The notes: generated by a model from the sequence alone, not told the origin. DNA of 64,000 nt from WRMR01 sp031548645 (GCA_031548645.1 JAVBQX010000014.1:42295-106294); one strand, 5' to 3'; positions 17,882-27,578 are shown, counted from the stretch's first letter. Numbers and translations are program-made.

Positions 17882-18904
17882 ATGAAAAAAGCCCTGACGC
17901 TGTTGATCAAAGTGTCGCTGATCCTGTCGATTTTCATCTTCCTGTTTTACCAGGCCCACGAAAACGACGCATTCTCCGAATTCTGGAGTCGGCCCAAGCA
18001 TTGGGGGTATCTCATCCTCGCGTTTCTGTCGAATTTTGCCGCCGTGTCCATAACGATCTTCCGCTGGCAATTCCTGCTGAACAGCGTCGACGTTCCATTG
18101 AAAACGAAGCAGGCGTTCCGCATCGGTTATCTTTCCTTCCTGTTCAATCTGGCGCCCGTCGGTATCGTCACCGGGGACGGCATCCGGTTTTACATGCTGT
18201 TTCACCGGTTTCCGGACGCCCGGGCGAAGAGTTTCGCCAGCATCGTCATGGACCGCGCGATCGGGCTTTATGTCATGTTTCTCGTCGCGGTCATCGCCAT
18301 TTATGCGACGGGGTTCAACGCCAATCCGGGCACGCCGGACGACACGGCATTTGTCGCGACGATCGTTCGGGGCATGTTGATCCTTCTCGGCGTTTCAACG
18401 GCGGTCGCATTGCTCGTTTTGCTGCCCGACCTGACCCGGGGCGTCGGACTGCGGCTGCTCGACCGGTGTTGCGGTCGCGTGCCGAAGCTCAAATCGGTGG
18501 TCCTGGCCGTGCAGGGATACCGCAATCACAAGCGGGCGCTCTTCGCCGCCGGGGCGATGACTTTCGCGGTGCATATCCTGTTCAGCCTCGGCATCTGGTT
18601 GATTGCGCTCGGATTTTACGGTTACGCGCCGACCGCCGCGGACCACCTGGTGCTGCACCCCGTTGCCAACGTGACACAGTTGATCCCGCTCGCGGCGGGG
18701 CCCTACGAGATGGTACTTGACAAAATGTACACGTTTTTCCCCATCGCGGGACACGAAACCTATCGCGCGGGCTATGGGCTGCTCATTGCTTTGGGCTATC
18801 GCATCATTTCCCTCCTCCTGGGCGGAATCGGCGCCCTGTTCTACCTCGTCAGCCGCGGCGAACTCCGCGAAGCCATGCCGCGACAAAATGCGGACGAGCC
18901 GTGA
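17882..18904 (+). CDS. Lysylphosphatidylglycerol synthase TM-region family membrane protein (UPF0104 / AglD-like)
   Basis: Integral membrane protein of the LPG_synthase_TM family, related to the flippase part of MprF and to AglD. The 340 residues form about eight transmembrane segments, and the family signature appears as APVGIVTGDGIRFYMLFHR (~93-111), close to the usual P-x-GxGGD-x-R-x-Y. There is no C-terminal lysyltransferase domain, so a role in lipid or glycolipid translocation is more likely than aminoacylation. The ATG at 17882 follows AGGA by 6 bases; the longer frame to 17849 has no added merit. The HAD-IIA gene follows 150 bases downstream on the same strand. Confidence 0.85.
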   Translation: MKKALTLLIKVSLILSIFIFLFYQAHENDAFSEFWSRPKHWGYLILAFLSNFAAVSITIFRWQFLLNSVDVPLKTKQAFRIGYLSFLFNLAPVGIVTGDGIRFYMLFHRFPDARAKSFASIVMDRAIGLYVMFLVAVIAIYATGFNANPGTPDDTAFVATIVRGMLILLGVSTAVALLVLLPDLTRGVGLRLLDRCCGRVPKLKSVVLAVQGYRNHKRALFAAGAMTFAVHILFSLGIWLIALGFYGYAPTAADHLVLHPVANVTQLIPLAAGPYEMVLDKMYTFFPIAGHETYRAGYGLLIALGYRIISLLLGGIGALFYLVSRGELREAMPRQNADEP

Positions 18905-19054
18905 TCTGCGATCACGGTATAAAATTTGCCGCCGATATTTCATTGCGATCAAAATCCCTCTTGCCGGTTCGGGGACAGCGTGTAATATGGTGAAATACCG
19001 TCTTTTGTATCAAAATCGCCAACCGCCCCGCTGTTTACCTGGAAACATCGCCCC

Positions 19055-19906
19055 ATGAACCGCCATCCCCGTTGCCACCGTTTCGCCCCGCAGCTCGACC
19101 TGTCGAAAATTCGGCACGTCGCCTTCGACATGGACGGTACGCTTTACAGCGGCAAAACGCTGTTCGAATACACGAAATCGACGCTGGACACGCTCGAATC
19201 GCTCGGGATCGGATATACGTACCTGACGAACAATTCGTCGCTCAGCGCGAAGGATTACCTGCACAAAATCACGAAACTCGGCCTGAACGGCACGAGCGAC
19301 AATATTTTCACTTCGTCGCTGGCGACGATCAGCTACCTGAAAAAGCACCATCCCGCGCAGAAAAAAGTGTACGTTTTGGGGACGCAAAGCCTGCGGGACG
19401 AATTCGTTGAATATGGTTTCACCCTCGCCACGGAAGACAACGGCGAAGAGCCTGAACTGGTCATCGCGGCGTTTGACACGACGCTGACCTTCGACCGGCT
19501 GTGCAAGGTGGCCTGGTGGGTCAAGCAGGGAAAACCGTACATCGCGACGCACCCGGACAAAATCTGCCCGACCGACCTGCCGCTGGTGCTCGTCGATTGC
19601 GGGGCCGTTTGCGCCTGCATCGAAAACGCAACGGGCCGCGCCCCTGATATCGTGCTCGGCAAGCCCGACCGCGTCATGATCGACGGCATCATCGAAAAAC
19701 ACGACCTGCGACCGAATGAAATCGCCATGGTCGGCGACAGGCTGTACACCGATATGGAAATGGCTCGACAGGCCGGAATCATCGGCGTGCTGGTCCTCAG
19801 CGGCGAGGCGACGCTCAACGATTTCGAAAAAAGCCGCCTGGCCACCGAACTGGTCGTCGATAACATCGCCGTGTTGGCGGATTTATTGAAAAACGCCCGT
19901 AATTGA
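19055..19906 (+). CDS. HAD-IIA family phosphatase (NagD / phosphoglycolate-phosphatase-like)
   Basis: Cytosolic HAD-superfamily hydrolase with a type IIA cap. The 283 residues show motif I DMDGTLYSGK (~25-34), motif II TNNSS (~54-58), the cap region at ~90-185, a motif III lysine at LGKPDRVM, and motif IV GDRLYTDMEMA (~224-234). Members dephosphorylate small sugar phosphates, p-nitrophenyl phosphate or 2-phosphoglycolate; the real substrate cannot be deduced. Length is slightly above the family norm (~260) because of a basic N-terminal stretch. There is no SD, and a downstream start is possible. Confidence 0.9.
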   Translation: MNRHPRCHRFAPQLDLSKIRHVAFDMDGTLYSGKTLFEYTKSTLDTLESLGIGYTYLTNNSSLSAKDYLHKITKLGLNGTSDNIFTSSLATISYLKKHHPAQKKVYVLGTQSLRDEFVEYGFTLATEDNGEEPELVIAAFDTTLTFDRLCKVAWWVKQGKPYIATHPDKICPTDLPLVLVDCGAVCACIENATGRAPDIVLGKPDRVMIDGIIEKHDLRPNEIAMVGDRLYTDMEMARQAGIIGVLVLSGEATLNDFEKSRLATELVVDNIAVLADLLKNARN

Positions 19907-20065
19907 TGATCAACGCAAAATTGACGGTGTAAAATTCCTTGCCGTGGGTTCACCCGAAGTTTATTGATGCAGCCTTCAATATGTTGTAAGCGGCGCACTT
20001 TCAGTTTTCGCGGGCGAACTGCTGAAAGGCTTTGGACCCGTAAAAGAATAAGTTGAACAAACAAG

Positions 20066-20119
20066 GTAGGGCTCGCTCGCCGTGCGAGCCGCAAATTCGG
20101 CGGTCACGGCGTAACCGCC
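20066..20119. repeat. Two adjacent palindromic repeats (GGTAGGG...GTGCGAGCC and GGCGGTCAC type)
   Basis: GGCTCGC-type hairpin at 20069-20090 followed by the GGCGGTCACGG palindrome at 20099-20119, a few bases downstream of the PEP-CTERM gene end. It may also act as a transcript-end hairpin. The GGTAGGGC edge equals the reverse complement of the CCGCCCTACC edge of the copies at 13344 and 31379. Confidence 0.6.
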
Positions 20120-20140
20120 GTCCATGAAAAGAACCGGTGT

Positions 20141-20932
20141 TTACCGCGTTCTCTTTTTCCGGGACCGGAAATACCCGGTTCCGCCGACGGTCAGGGTCCC
20201 GAGTCCCCAAAGCAGCGCGGTGGCCGGTTCGGGAACGTCGGACGACGAGCCCGTGTTGACGATGATGTAGGCGATGTCCTGGTAGTCATAGTCGAGCAGG
20301 CTCGTATTGAACCCGTCCTCCCAGCCGACCATGTATGCGCTGGTGATGTTCATGTTGCCGGTTTTCAACCGCATCAAATCGGTCACGTCAAAGGCGATCA
20401 TCGAGATCAGCGAGCAAAGGTTTTTCGAGGCGTCGGAATAGTACGTGAAGTTTCCCGCGCCGTTGGTGACGTCCAAACTCCAACCTTTGAAGTTCTCTCC
20501 ATAATTCAAGGAAATGAGCGCGTCGCGGAAGACTCTGTCATACCTCTCGCCATCGCTGTAAATTCGTCCTCCCGCCAAAGTGGTTCCATTGGCGTAGGTC
20601 GCATTGAGACCAAGCGTGAACAGGCTGTTTTTGGAAAGGCCGATGATCGTTCCCTGGCCCCCGGTGCCGATTTGTTTGAGAAGATTGGCGTCCTTCACAC
20701 CGCGATCCGCGTAAAGGGCGTTGGAACTGGTGTAGGCGTTACGAACGGAAAGTCCGAAATAATCGTTGACCAAACCATAGCAGCCCACCTCGTCCGTACG
20801 GTCGTAAATCTGGAGCGTTCGGAGATTCGTGTTGGTGGTGGAAAAATCGGCATAAACCTTGGGAATTCCGAAGGAGATACCGAGGACAAGAAAGGTAAAA
20901 AACGTTCTTGAAAAAAGTTTACACATCTGCAT
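20141..20932 (-). CDS. PEP-CTERM sorting domain protein of unknown function
   Basis: Secreted 263-residue protein with an N-terminal signal peptide (~1-29, FFTFLVLGISFGIPKVYA) and a C-terminal PEP-CTERM signal: VPEPATALL, a hydrophobic stretch and the basic end FRSRKKRTR. Such tails are recognised by exosortase/EpsH-type enzymes linked to exopolysaccharide export; no exosortase gene is in the window. The central ~190 residues (aromatic, Asn/Gly-rich, e.g. NNFTYYSDASKN-like patterns) fit a beta-rich adhesin or surface protein. AAGGA lies 6 bases ahead of the ATG at 20932. Confidence 0.82.
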   Translation of the reverse strand: MQMCKLFSRTFFTFLVLGISFGIPKVYADFSTTNTNLRTLQIYDRTDEVGCYGLVNDYFGLSVRNAYTSSNALYADRGVKDANLLKQIGTGGQGTIIGLSKNSLFTLGLNATYANGTTLAGGRIYSDGERYDRVFRDALISLNYGENFKGWSLDVTNGAGNFTYYSDASKNLCSLISMIAFDVTDLMRLKTGNMNITSAYMVGWEDGFNTSLLDYDYQDIAYIIVNTGSSSDVPEPATALLWGLGTLTVGGTGYFRSRKKRTR

Positions 20933-21451
20933 AAGTATCCTTCAATACTGAGGTTAAACCAAACATGGTAATTTCGACAGCATTCAAATTAACACGAAAA
21001 AGAATAATATCAAGATGTATTTATCTATTTTAACAGATTTATTTGTTATTATTATATTGCCTTATGACTGAATGGTTTTGGATTAGTTTTTGTGAAGAGA
21101 TGGCGGCATTACAGCGGCCAACAGATCGAGTGGTTCAATACATAATTTCAGTGCGGGAGGCAAAGACTTCAGAAAACAATCCAGACGCTCTGCGTCAAAG
21201 ACCGTTTTCTCCTCGACAGGCAAATGCATATTGCACAATTATCATTTCCATCGCAATGACAATAAGATATGTGTTTTGCGGCTATCGGCCGCCCATATCG
21301 ATCATAAATTTCTATTCAATTTAAGCTATATCTGATGTTAGAGAGAGAATAATATTTGTTTGTTACTAAATTTATTGATCAATAAATTCATAAGCTATAC
21401 TAAAAATACCATTTTGAATATGAATTTCGCTACCAGTATTGAGGCGCAAGA
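20933..21451. other. AT-rich divergent intergenic region (PEP-CTERM gene / chemoreceptor)
   Basis: About 520 bases of much lower GC than the neighbours. A 93-codon frame at 21043-21324 has no coding character. The region holds the 16-bp palindrome and candidate promoter described at 21371-21401. Confidence 0.5.
21371..21401 (+). promoter_or_regulatory. 16-bp perfect palindrome over the -35 region of the chemoreceptor gene
   Basis: TTTATTGATCAATAAA (21371-21386) is a perfect palindrome. TTGATC inside it lies 15 bases ahead of TATACT (21396-21401), about 50 bases before the ATG at 21452. A regulator bound there would be placed to block RNA polymerase. The half-site TTGAT recalls FNR/CRP sites, but the spacing is wrong for them. 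Confidence 0.45.
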
Positions 21452-23875
21452 ATGAATATCGGTCGTTTATTGATTGTCGGGTTTATTGTTCTTTCCGCAT
21501 CTATTGTCGTTGTGTTGATTTCCTTTTTTCTGAGTGACATGAGGAACACAACCGGCACGGTCATCTCGGAATTCGCTTCCACCATCGGCTTCGTCCAGGA
21601 TAAAAATCAGTCGATGCTCGGACGCATTGACGGGATGAGCTCGGAAACCGGAGATATCGCGGCCGAGATGGGCAAGGAGCAGATGCGGCTCGTCGGCCAG
21701 GCGGTCGCGAATGACATTCGTATGAAACTGGAAACCAGTTTTGCGGACACCCGAACCGCGGCGGAATATATGCTCAGCTATCGTGATGCCCAAAAAGCGG
21801 AAAACGAGCGTCCGAATCGCGAGATTTCCAATGCGATGCTTCAACGTTTTATCGAACTCCATCCTGAATATTTTGCCGCATGGAGCGCTTGGGAACCGGA
21901 GGCTTACGACCATGACGACAAGGGCCATATCGACGTCGATCCGTCAAAATCGGAAGGAGAGCAAAACCCGACTGGCCGATATTTTCCCTGGTTCGTGAGA
22001 AAAGCGGACCATTCCATTTATTATGAATACATGACGGCCGAAGAATGTGAAACGGAAGACTATTACCTGCTCCCCAAAAATACCGGTCACGAATGGGTAT
22101 TGGAACCCTATTTGGATGATTCGATGGACGCTTCCATCACCCTGCCAACGTTGATGACGTCCTTTTGCATTCCGATCATGGAAAATCACCGTTTCCTCGG
22201 CGTGTTCGGAGCGGATATTTCGATTGACGGGCTTTCGAAGATGATCGAAACCTACAAACCCTATGAAACGGGTTATGTCATGTTGGTTTCGCCTGGGGGA
22301 ATTATCGCGGCCCATTCGAATAATCCGGACATGTTGATGAAGGATTTGAGTGATCTTCCCGAGACGGAACACTCGCTGGAGCTGATCGAAAACGGTCTTG
22401 AAGGTTTTTACGGCAACAAGGCCTTCGGGCATGGTCAGGAAGTCCTGAAGTACCACGTGCCTCTTCAAATTGGAAATTCTCCCGACAAATGGACCGTCAT
22501 CGTATTGGCCGATTTCGACCAGGTCATGAAAGCTCGCAATGACATGATGGCGGCAACCGACAACACGCTTGCCGACGTTCGCACGATCAGCAACGATCTT
22601 TCCGCGGAATCGAAAAAACGTACGGAACAAATGGAGACAGGCATGAAGCAACTGGCGAATGTGATGCTTCAAAAAACATTGATTCTCGGGGGAGTCGTCT
22701 TATTCATTGCCAGCGTGATCGGAGTGATTTTTTCCCGGCAGGTCAATCGTTCCATCATGGCGAGGGATCATTGGTACAGGCAAATACTCGATACCGCCGA
22801 TTCCCCATGCATAGTGCTTGATAACGATCTGAAAATGAGTTTTCTCAACAGAAAATCAATTGAACTCCTGAACATGCCAATTGAAAAAGCCATTGACAAA
22901 CCGGTCAACGATATTTGGAATGATGAGATTCACAAAACGGCACATGAGGTCGCTGTCACCACAGGACGGACGACCGCCCGAAAATCAATGACCACGTTTA
23001 AGCGGGCAATATGGGAAATTCATGCCGATGCACTTCTCGATCAAAAGGGAAAACGAATCGGGTTCGTTGAATTTTTACAGGATATTTCCGACAGGGAGAG
23101 CATCTATAGATTGGTCGGTGAAATCAAACGCATCGTTGAAGTGACCCAAAACGGGACGACGGAAATCACGACGGAGGCCGAGCATCTTTCCTCCGGATCC
23201 GAAAAGCAGACGGAATCCTTGAACGAGATCGTGTCCATGATCACGGCGATGAGTCAAATGGCCTCTCAAAATGCCAATAGGGCGGAAAACGCCAACCAGA
23301 TCACCCATGACGTTGAATCCGCCGCGATGGAAGGCCAAAAACAGATGAAACACATGGTGGATTCCATGCGTCAGATCAGTGAAAACGCCAGGAATACGCA
23401 GCAGGTCGTCAAGTCGATTGACGAAATCGCATTCCAGACGAATTTGCTTGCCTTGAACGCCGCCGTGGAAGCGGCACGCGCCGGCACCCATGGAAAAGGG
23501 TTCGCCGTCGTGGCGGAGGAAGTCCGGAATCTCGCCGCCCGAAGCGGCAAAGCGGCCCATGAAACGGAAGATATGATCAAATTGAGCAACGCAAAAATCG
23601 ACAAGGGAGTGGAAATCGCGAACCAGACGGCTGACGCCCTGAATCGAATCGTGGAACTTGTAACGCAAACGACCGGGTTGATATCGGAGATCGCAACTTC
23701 ATCCAATGATCAAACCACAAGCGTTCATGAAGTGGAGGCGGGCGTGAAGGTCGTCAGTACCGTGACGCAACAGAATTCCGCGACAGCCCACCAAACGGCC
23801 CGTTCCGCATCCGAATTGAACAAGGCGATGAACGAATTGAGCAGTCTGGTCCTGCGGATGAGCAAAGTATCGTGA
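21452..23875 (+). CDS. Methyl-accepting chemotaxis protein with Cache sensor and PAS domain, no HAMP
   Basis: Membrane chemoreceptor of 807 residues. TM1 spans ~7-29 and a large periplasmic Cache-type sensor ~75-380 (FAAWSAWEPEAYD, FGADISIDGLSKMI, PYETGYVMLVSPGG). TM2 lies at ~410-430. A PAS domain at ~440-555 (YRQILDTADSPCIVLDNDL, FVEFLQDISDR) stands where HAMP would usually be, followed by the MA signalling domain with the conserved hairpin tip EIAFQTNLLALNAAVEAARA (~655-675). It probably signals to CheA/CheW encoded elsewhere; with no flagellar genes here it may control pili or development. The ATG follows a weak GAGGCG. Confidence 0.92.
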   Translation: MNIGRLLIVGFIVLSASIVVVLISFFLSDMRNTTGTVISEFASTIGFVQDKNQSMLGRIDGMSSETGDIAAEMGKEQMRLVGQAVANDIRMKLETSFADTRTAAEYMLSYRDAQKAENERPNREISNAMLQRFIELHPEYFAAWSAWEPEAYDHDDKGHIDVDPSKSEGEQNPTGRYFPWFVRKADHSIYYEYMTAEECETEDYYLLPKNTGHEWVLEPYLDDSMDASITLPTLMTSFCIPIMENHRFLGVFGADISIDGLSKMIETYKPYETGYVMLVSPGGIIAAHSNNPDMLMKDLSDLPETEHSLELIENGLEGFYGNKAFGHGQEVLKYHVPLQIGNSPDKWTVIVLADFDQVMKARNDMMAATDNTLADVRTISNDLSAESKKRTEQMETGMKQLANVMLQKTLILGGVVLFIASVIGVIFSRQVNRSIMARDHWYRQILDTADSPCIVLDNDLKMSFLNRKSIELLNMPIEKAIDKPVNDIWNDEIHKTAHEVAVTTGRTTARKSMTTFKRAIWEIHADALLDQKGKRIGFVEFLQDISDRESIYRLVGEIKRIVEVTQNGTTEITTEAEHLSSGSEKQTESLNEIVSMITAMSQMASQNANRAENANQITHDVESAAMEGQKQMKHMVDSMRQISENARNTQQVVKSIDEIAFQTNLLALNAAVEAARAGTHGKGFAVVAEEVRNLAARSGKAAHETEDMIKLSNAKIDKGVEIANQTADALNRIVELVTQTTGLISEIATSSNDQTTSVHEVEAGVKVVSTVTQQNSATAHQTARSASELNKAMNELSSLVLRMSKVS

Positions 23876-24079
23876 TTGAGGCGGAAATTGCCCGGCCACA
23901 TTTTGGCAGTTGCCGAAAAAGTCTAATCTATCGCTTCGACAAATGCTTGTTGTTATGGTTGACTTTTGGTAAAATATACGGGAATTGCATAAAATTTACT
24001 CGCCGCGGGAAAAATCCGCTTCGCATAAAACCGCAACGAAGCCTTGAAGCATGCGTTTGAAAAACTTCGATAAAATGTC

Positions 24080-24643
24080 ATGAAGAAGAAAAACTGCCGT
24101 GGTCCTTATTGCCGGCGATGCGGTCGTCACCGGGCGGATGAAAACTTCAGTGACAAAGGCCATGACCGGCATCTCTGCAAAGATTGCACGGCGGAACAGC
24201 GGACGGAAGTCAAACGCAAACGTCAAACCGCCGATTGCAAACGCGTGGACACGAACCTGTTTCGCGACCTGCCGACGTCGCTGCCCGAGGAACTGGTCGA
24301 AACGTTGCTGCAAACGAACCACGTCCGTATCGAGCGCATCGTTTCGACCGGACAATCCAGCCCGGAAAATTTCTGGTACGATCAGGACGAAGGTGAGTGG
24401 GTGATCCTCCTTCGCGGCGAGGCGACGATGGACTTCTGCGGTGAAATCGGTATGCGCCGCTTGCGTTCGGGCGATTATTGCTTCATACCGGCGCATCAAA
24501 AACACCGCGTCGTGGCCACCTCGACCAAAAAACCGACCGTTTGGCTGGCCGTTTTCGTCAAGGAAAAAAAAGTTGCCATCAAGTGCGAGGTCCGGAAAAA
24601 ACGGGCCGTCAAAAAGCCCAAATCGCTTAAAAACGTGTCGTGA
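24080..24643 (+). CDS. Zinc-ribbon/cupin fusion protein
   Basis: The 187 residues combine an N-terminal CxxC-x17-CxxC zinc ribbon (YCRRCGRH and HLCKDC, ~10-36) with a single-domain cupin at ~85-165 (DEGEWVILLRGEATMDF, then RSGDYCFIPAHQKHRV, holding cupin motifs 1 and 2) and a lysine-rich tail. The cupin motif 1 lacks two of the usual metal-binding histidines, although GD and the PAHQKHR histidines are present, so metal binding may be altered. The ribbon could bind nucleic acid or protein. Function unknown; it may be a small regulator or sugar-binding sensor. No SD is seen before the ATG. Confidence 0.8.
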   Translation: MKKKNCRGPYCRRCGRHRADENFSDKGHDRHLCKDCTAEQRTEVKRKRQTADCKRVDTNLFRDLPTSLPEELVETLLQTNHVRIERIVSTGQSSPENFWYDQDEGEWVILLRGEATMDFCGEIGMRRLRSGDYCFIPAHQKHRVVATSTKKPTVWLAVFVKEKKVAIKCEVRKKRAVKKPKSLKNVS

Positions 24644-24755
24644 TAAATCGCTCGAAAAAGCTGCCGACCGTGCAACGTTCATTGATTTTGGACGTGTTTG
24701 CTTACGCCGTTGTCGGTCGTGATGAACAACTGCTCCGTTTTCCGATATTTCCACA

Positions 24756-24797
24756 AACAAAAACCCCCCCGTGTTGACATGGGAGGGTTGTTTTTTG
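24756..24797. terminator. Bidirectional intrinsic terminator between cupin and export-lipoprotein genes
   Basis: ACCCCCCCGTG and CATGGGAGGGT pair through about 11 bases with G-U wobbles. Runs of T follow on the plus strand (GTTTTTT) and on the minus strand (GGTTTTTGTTT). Its place between convergent genes fits. Confidence 0.7.
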
Positions 24798-24834
24798 GGT
24801 TATCCAACAAGAGAGGGATTTCTGTCTGTCATGG

Positions 24835-26118
24835 TCAATTCCACAAGGATTGCAGGTCGAACCGGAGGCTGAATGTACTCAGGAACATGTTCATGACAAC
24901 CTCGGTCGGCGTGTATTCCAACATGATCAGGTCGTTCGGCTGAATCAGGATTCGTTGGCTCGGGTCGGTCAGTCCCTGTTTCATGTCGATTTTAATCGCA
25001 CGCTGGTATCCGTTGACTTCTCGAATGACCAACAACCGGGTCGGCGGGATGATGTTTCCGATGCTTGATCCTCTGTTTGTCGTTCCACCTGCCGCGACGG
25101 CGACGGAGCCACCGGCCAACGACATGGCCGAGAACACGTCCAGATCGAAGTCACGCGGAATCGGATACATGCCGCCTTGGAGCATACCGCCGGTGTAAAA
25201 GACCTCCGCTTCGCGGGATTGCACGACGATGACGTCCCCGTCCTTGAGGGTGATGTCGTCCTGCGTCAATTCGGGAAATGCCTGGCCGGGGCGAACGCGA
25301 AGCGGGATTCGCACGATGTTCGGGTTGCCGTTGACATAGGGGGAATTGCCGGTATTGGTATTCTTGTTGCCAAGCAGCATGTCACTGCCGGTGATTTCAT
25401 CATGACCGCCACGCAGGACGATGACCTCGTTTTTCGCCAACATGCTCGGCATGCCGCCGGTCTTGTTCAAGGCGTTGAGCACGTCGTTCTGTCCGGCCCA
25501 CAGGTCGAGCGTCTTGGCCGCCCCGCGGTCTTCCGTTCCGATCAAGGCAACTCCTTTCCCTTGTGAGGCGTTGCTGGAGCCATAGCGCAGGTCGTCGGCA
25601 CGAACGTCTTCACGAATCACGACAACGTGATACGTCCGCGGACGAATCATCGAAACGGTGATGACGGCGTCGGGCCCGAGGATTTTCAACACTTCGACAT
25701 AAACCCGGTGAATCAGGCTTTGCGTCTCCATGAGCGTGAGCCCCTCGACGTTCAGCGAGTGCAGCATTTTCGGCAGCGCAATCGTTCCGTCATCACGCAC
25801 TGTAAAAGGGTACCCCGTTGCCGGCGGCAAATTCGTACTGGGATCCGGTTGGTGGACCGGAATCGGCTGATTCGGGGCGCCCGTGAGCGATTCGAGATAA
25901 ATCCCCAAGGTATCGCCGGGGCCCAGCCGATAGGCTTCCACCGGGTCCGCTCGGAGCAGGATGGGATTAATACTTTCCATGCTGCTTCGCGATTTGCTTC
26001 GGGTGTTCTCAAACCCCCGCGGCGAGATCGTTTCCCGGTCCGGCACGCTCGTGCATCCTGCAATTGTCGCCATGACCAACAATCCGGCCAGACAACGATT
26101 CAAAAGTCCAGCTCTCAT
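24835..26118 (-). CDS. Wza-type polysaccharide export outer-membrane lipoprotein (SLBB)
   Basis: Outer-membrane polysaccharide export protein. From the chosen ATG at 26118 it has 427 residues: a signal with lipobox ATIAGC (~17-22), a Poly_export domain at ~55-175 (YRLGPGDTLGIYLESLTG, NVEGLTLMETQSLIHRVYVE, AVITVSMIRPRTYHVVVI), and SLBB-like regions (LNALNKTGGMPSMLAKNEVI, VFYTGGMLQGGMYPI, DLDVFSAMSLAGG). GAGGAAGG 9 bases upstream favours 26118 over the ATG at 26127 or longer frames to 26232. No capsule synthesis genes are adjacent. It may serve exopolysaccharide export linked to the PEP-CTERM/exosortase system. Confidence 0.88.
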   Translation of the reverse strand: MRAGLLNRCLAGLLVMATIAGCTSVPDRETISPRGFENTRSKSRSSMESINPILLRADPVEAYRLGPGDTLGIYLESLTGAPNQPIPVHQPDPSTNLPPATGYPFTVRDDGTIALPKMLHSLNVEGLTLMETQSLIHRVYVEVLKILGPDAVITVSMIRPRTYHVVVIREDVRADDLRYGSSNASQGKGVALIGTEDRGAAKTLDLWAGQNDVLNALNKTGGMPSMLAKNEVIVLRGGHDEITGSDMLLGNKNTNTGNSPYVNGNPNIVRIPLRVRPGQAFPELTQDDITLKDGDVIVVQSREAEVFYTGGMLQGGMYPIPRDFDLDVFSAMSLAGGSVAVAAGGTTNRGSSIGNIIPPTRLLVIREVNGYQRAIKIDMKQGLTDPSQRILIQPNDLIMLEYTPTEVVMNMFLSTFSLRFDLQSLWN

Positions 26119-26484
26119 AAGTGGCATCCTTCCTCTTTTTTCTCCTGAGCGTAACCCAAAAACGCTGTTTTCCATGATGAAACGGCCATGATTTCTTGTG
26201 GTCCGGCCCGCTGCATCTGTAAATATGATCATATCGATTACTTATAGCATGTTCACCATAACATGTACAATGCGGATAATCGATAAGTCCGCTAAACGCA
26301 TGATCGGTAAACCCGGCCTCAGGACTCGACCATTTGTAAGAATTCGCACCAAATCGCGGAAAAAATTTACCGGATCGACTGCTACAATCGATACAATAGG
26401 AAAAACCTCTCCATTCTTCCTATTGTTTTCTACAAGAAGACAAAATATCAAAGATCAAACGCAAAGAATGCTGATGGCAGAAAA

Positions 26485-27450
26485 TCACATCATAAGGCCT
26501 TTGATTTGTTCGACGATAAGCGATTTTGTCATTTTAGGTTGAAGAGAGAAAAATTGGCACTCTTCCAGGCTGCGAAACCAGGTCATTTGGCGTTTCGCGA
26601 ACTGGCGGGTATTCTGCTTGATGGTTTCGACAGCCGTGTGAAGGGACATTTTTTTGTCGAGATAATCAAAAAGTTCCTTGTATCCCAAGGCTTGCGACGC
26701 CGTTTTGCTGATGGGGAGGAAGCGTTTGGTCAAGCGTTGAACTTCGTCGAGGAATCCGTTGTCAATCATATGGTCAACCCGGCGATTGATGCGGTCATAC
26801 AATTCCTCGCGAGGCCAATCCAAAACGATGACCTTGCAGCGCGACACAGGAGCCGGTTGATCGAACTGTTTTTGCCATTCGCTGATGGGAATGCCCGACT
26901 TACGGAAAACCTCAATCGCACGAATCAGACGTTTGGTGTCATTCGGGTGCAAACGCTGCGCAGATTCGGGATCGTTTTTTTTCAGTTCGTTATGCAAAAA
27001 ATCCGGTGGGGCATTTTGAGATTTTTCGTACAATTCCTTGCGCAATTTCGGGTCAGCGGCTGGCCCGGCAAAAATTCCACGGAGCATCGCCTTCAAATAC
27101 AAGGGGGTGCCACCGACGAACAGGACTTTCTTTCCGCGTCGTTTGATGCCGCGGATCGCCTCATAAGCAGACGTGACATATTCGGCAAGACTGTAGTCTT
27201 CACTGGGATCGACCACATCAATCATATGATGCGGCACCATCATGCGTTCCTCGTCCGAAGGCTTGGCCGTTCCGACGTCGAGTTCGCGGTAAACCGCCAT
27301 GGAGTCAAGCGAGATGATTTCCGCTTCCATTTCTTCCGCCAACGCAACGCCGACACTGGTTTTCCCACTGGCTGTCGGGCCGGTCAGATACCAGCAATCC
27401 CAACCAGGATTGTCAGGATGGTCAAAATTGGTATCTTGTGGTTTTGGCAT
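26485..27450 (-). CDS. miaA: tRNA dimethylallyltransferase
   Basis: Transfers a dimethylallyl group to N6 of A37 in tRNAs reading codons that start with U, stabilising anticodon pairing. From the ATG at 27450 there are 321 residues, close to the usual ~310. The P-loop GPTASGKTS (~23-31), DSMAVYRELDVGTAKPS (~48-64), the HHMIDVVDP segment and VGGTPLYLKAML are all present. The longer frame to 27537 adds 29 residues with no family match. The gene is divergent from hisE, with 128 bases between the starts. Confidence 0.96.
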   Translation of the reverse strand: MPKPQDTNFDHPDNPGWDCWYLTGPTASGKTSVGVALAEEMEAEIISLDSMAVYRELDVGTAKPSDEERMMVPHHMIDVVDPSEDYSLAEYVTSAYEAIRGIKRRGKKVLFVGGTPLYLKAMLRGIFAGPAADPKLRKELYEKSQNAPPDFLHNELKKNDPESAQRLHPNDTKRLIRAIEVFRKSGIPISEWQKQFDQPAPVSRCKVIVLDWPREELYDRINRRVDHMIDNGFLDEVQRLTKRFLPISKTASQALGYKELFDYLDKKMSLHTAVETIKQNTRQFAKRQMTWFRSLEECQFFSLQPKMTKSLIVEQIKGLMM

Positions 27451-27578
27451 TGCGAAATAGTCGGAAAACTGAAAATTATGATTGTTGCACAGTGTCAGGT
27501 GCTTCGTGGCTGCATAAGAATTACTCCAGCACATCACCGTGACTTTCTATTTTAACAAAATTCGCCGGAAAATCAAAT

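Noticed and set aside
21043..21324. 93-codon frame in the AT-rich gap before the chemoreceptor
   Set aside because: No coding character and it overlaps promoter-like DNA.
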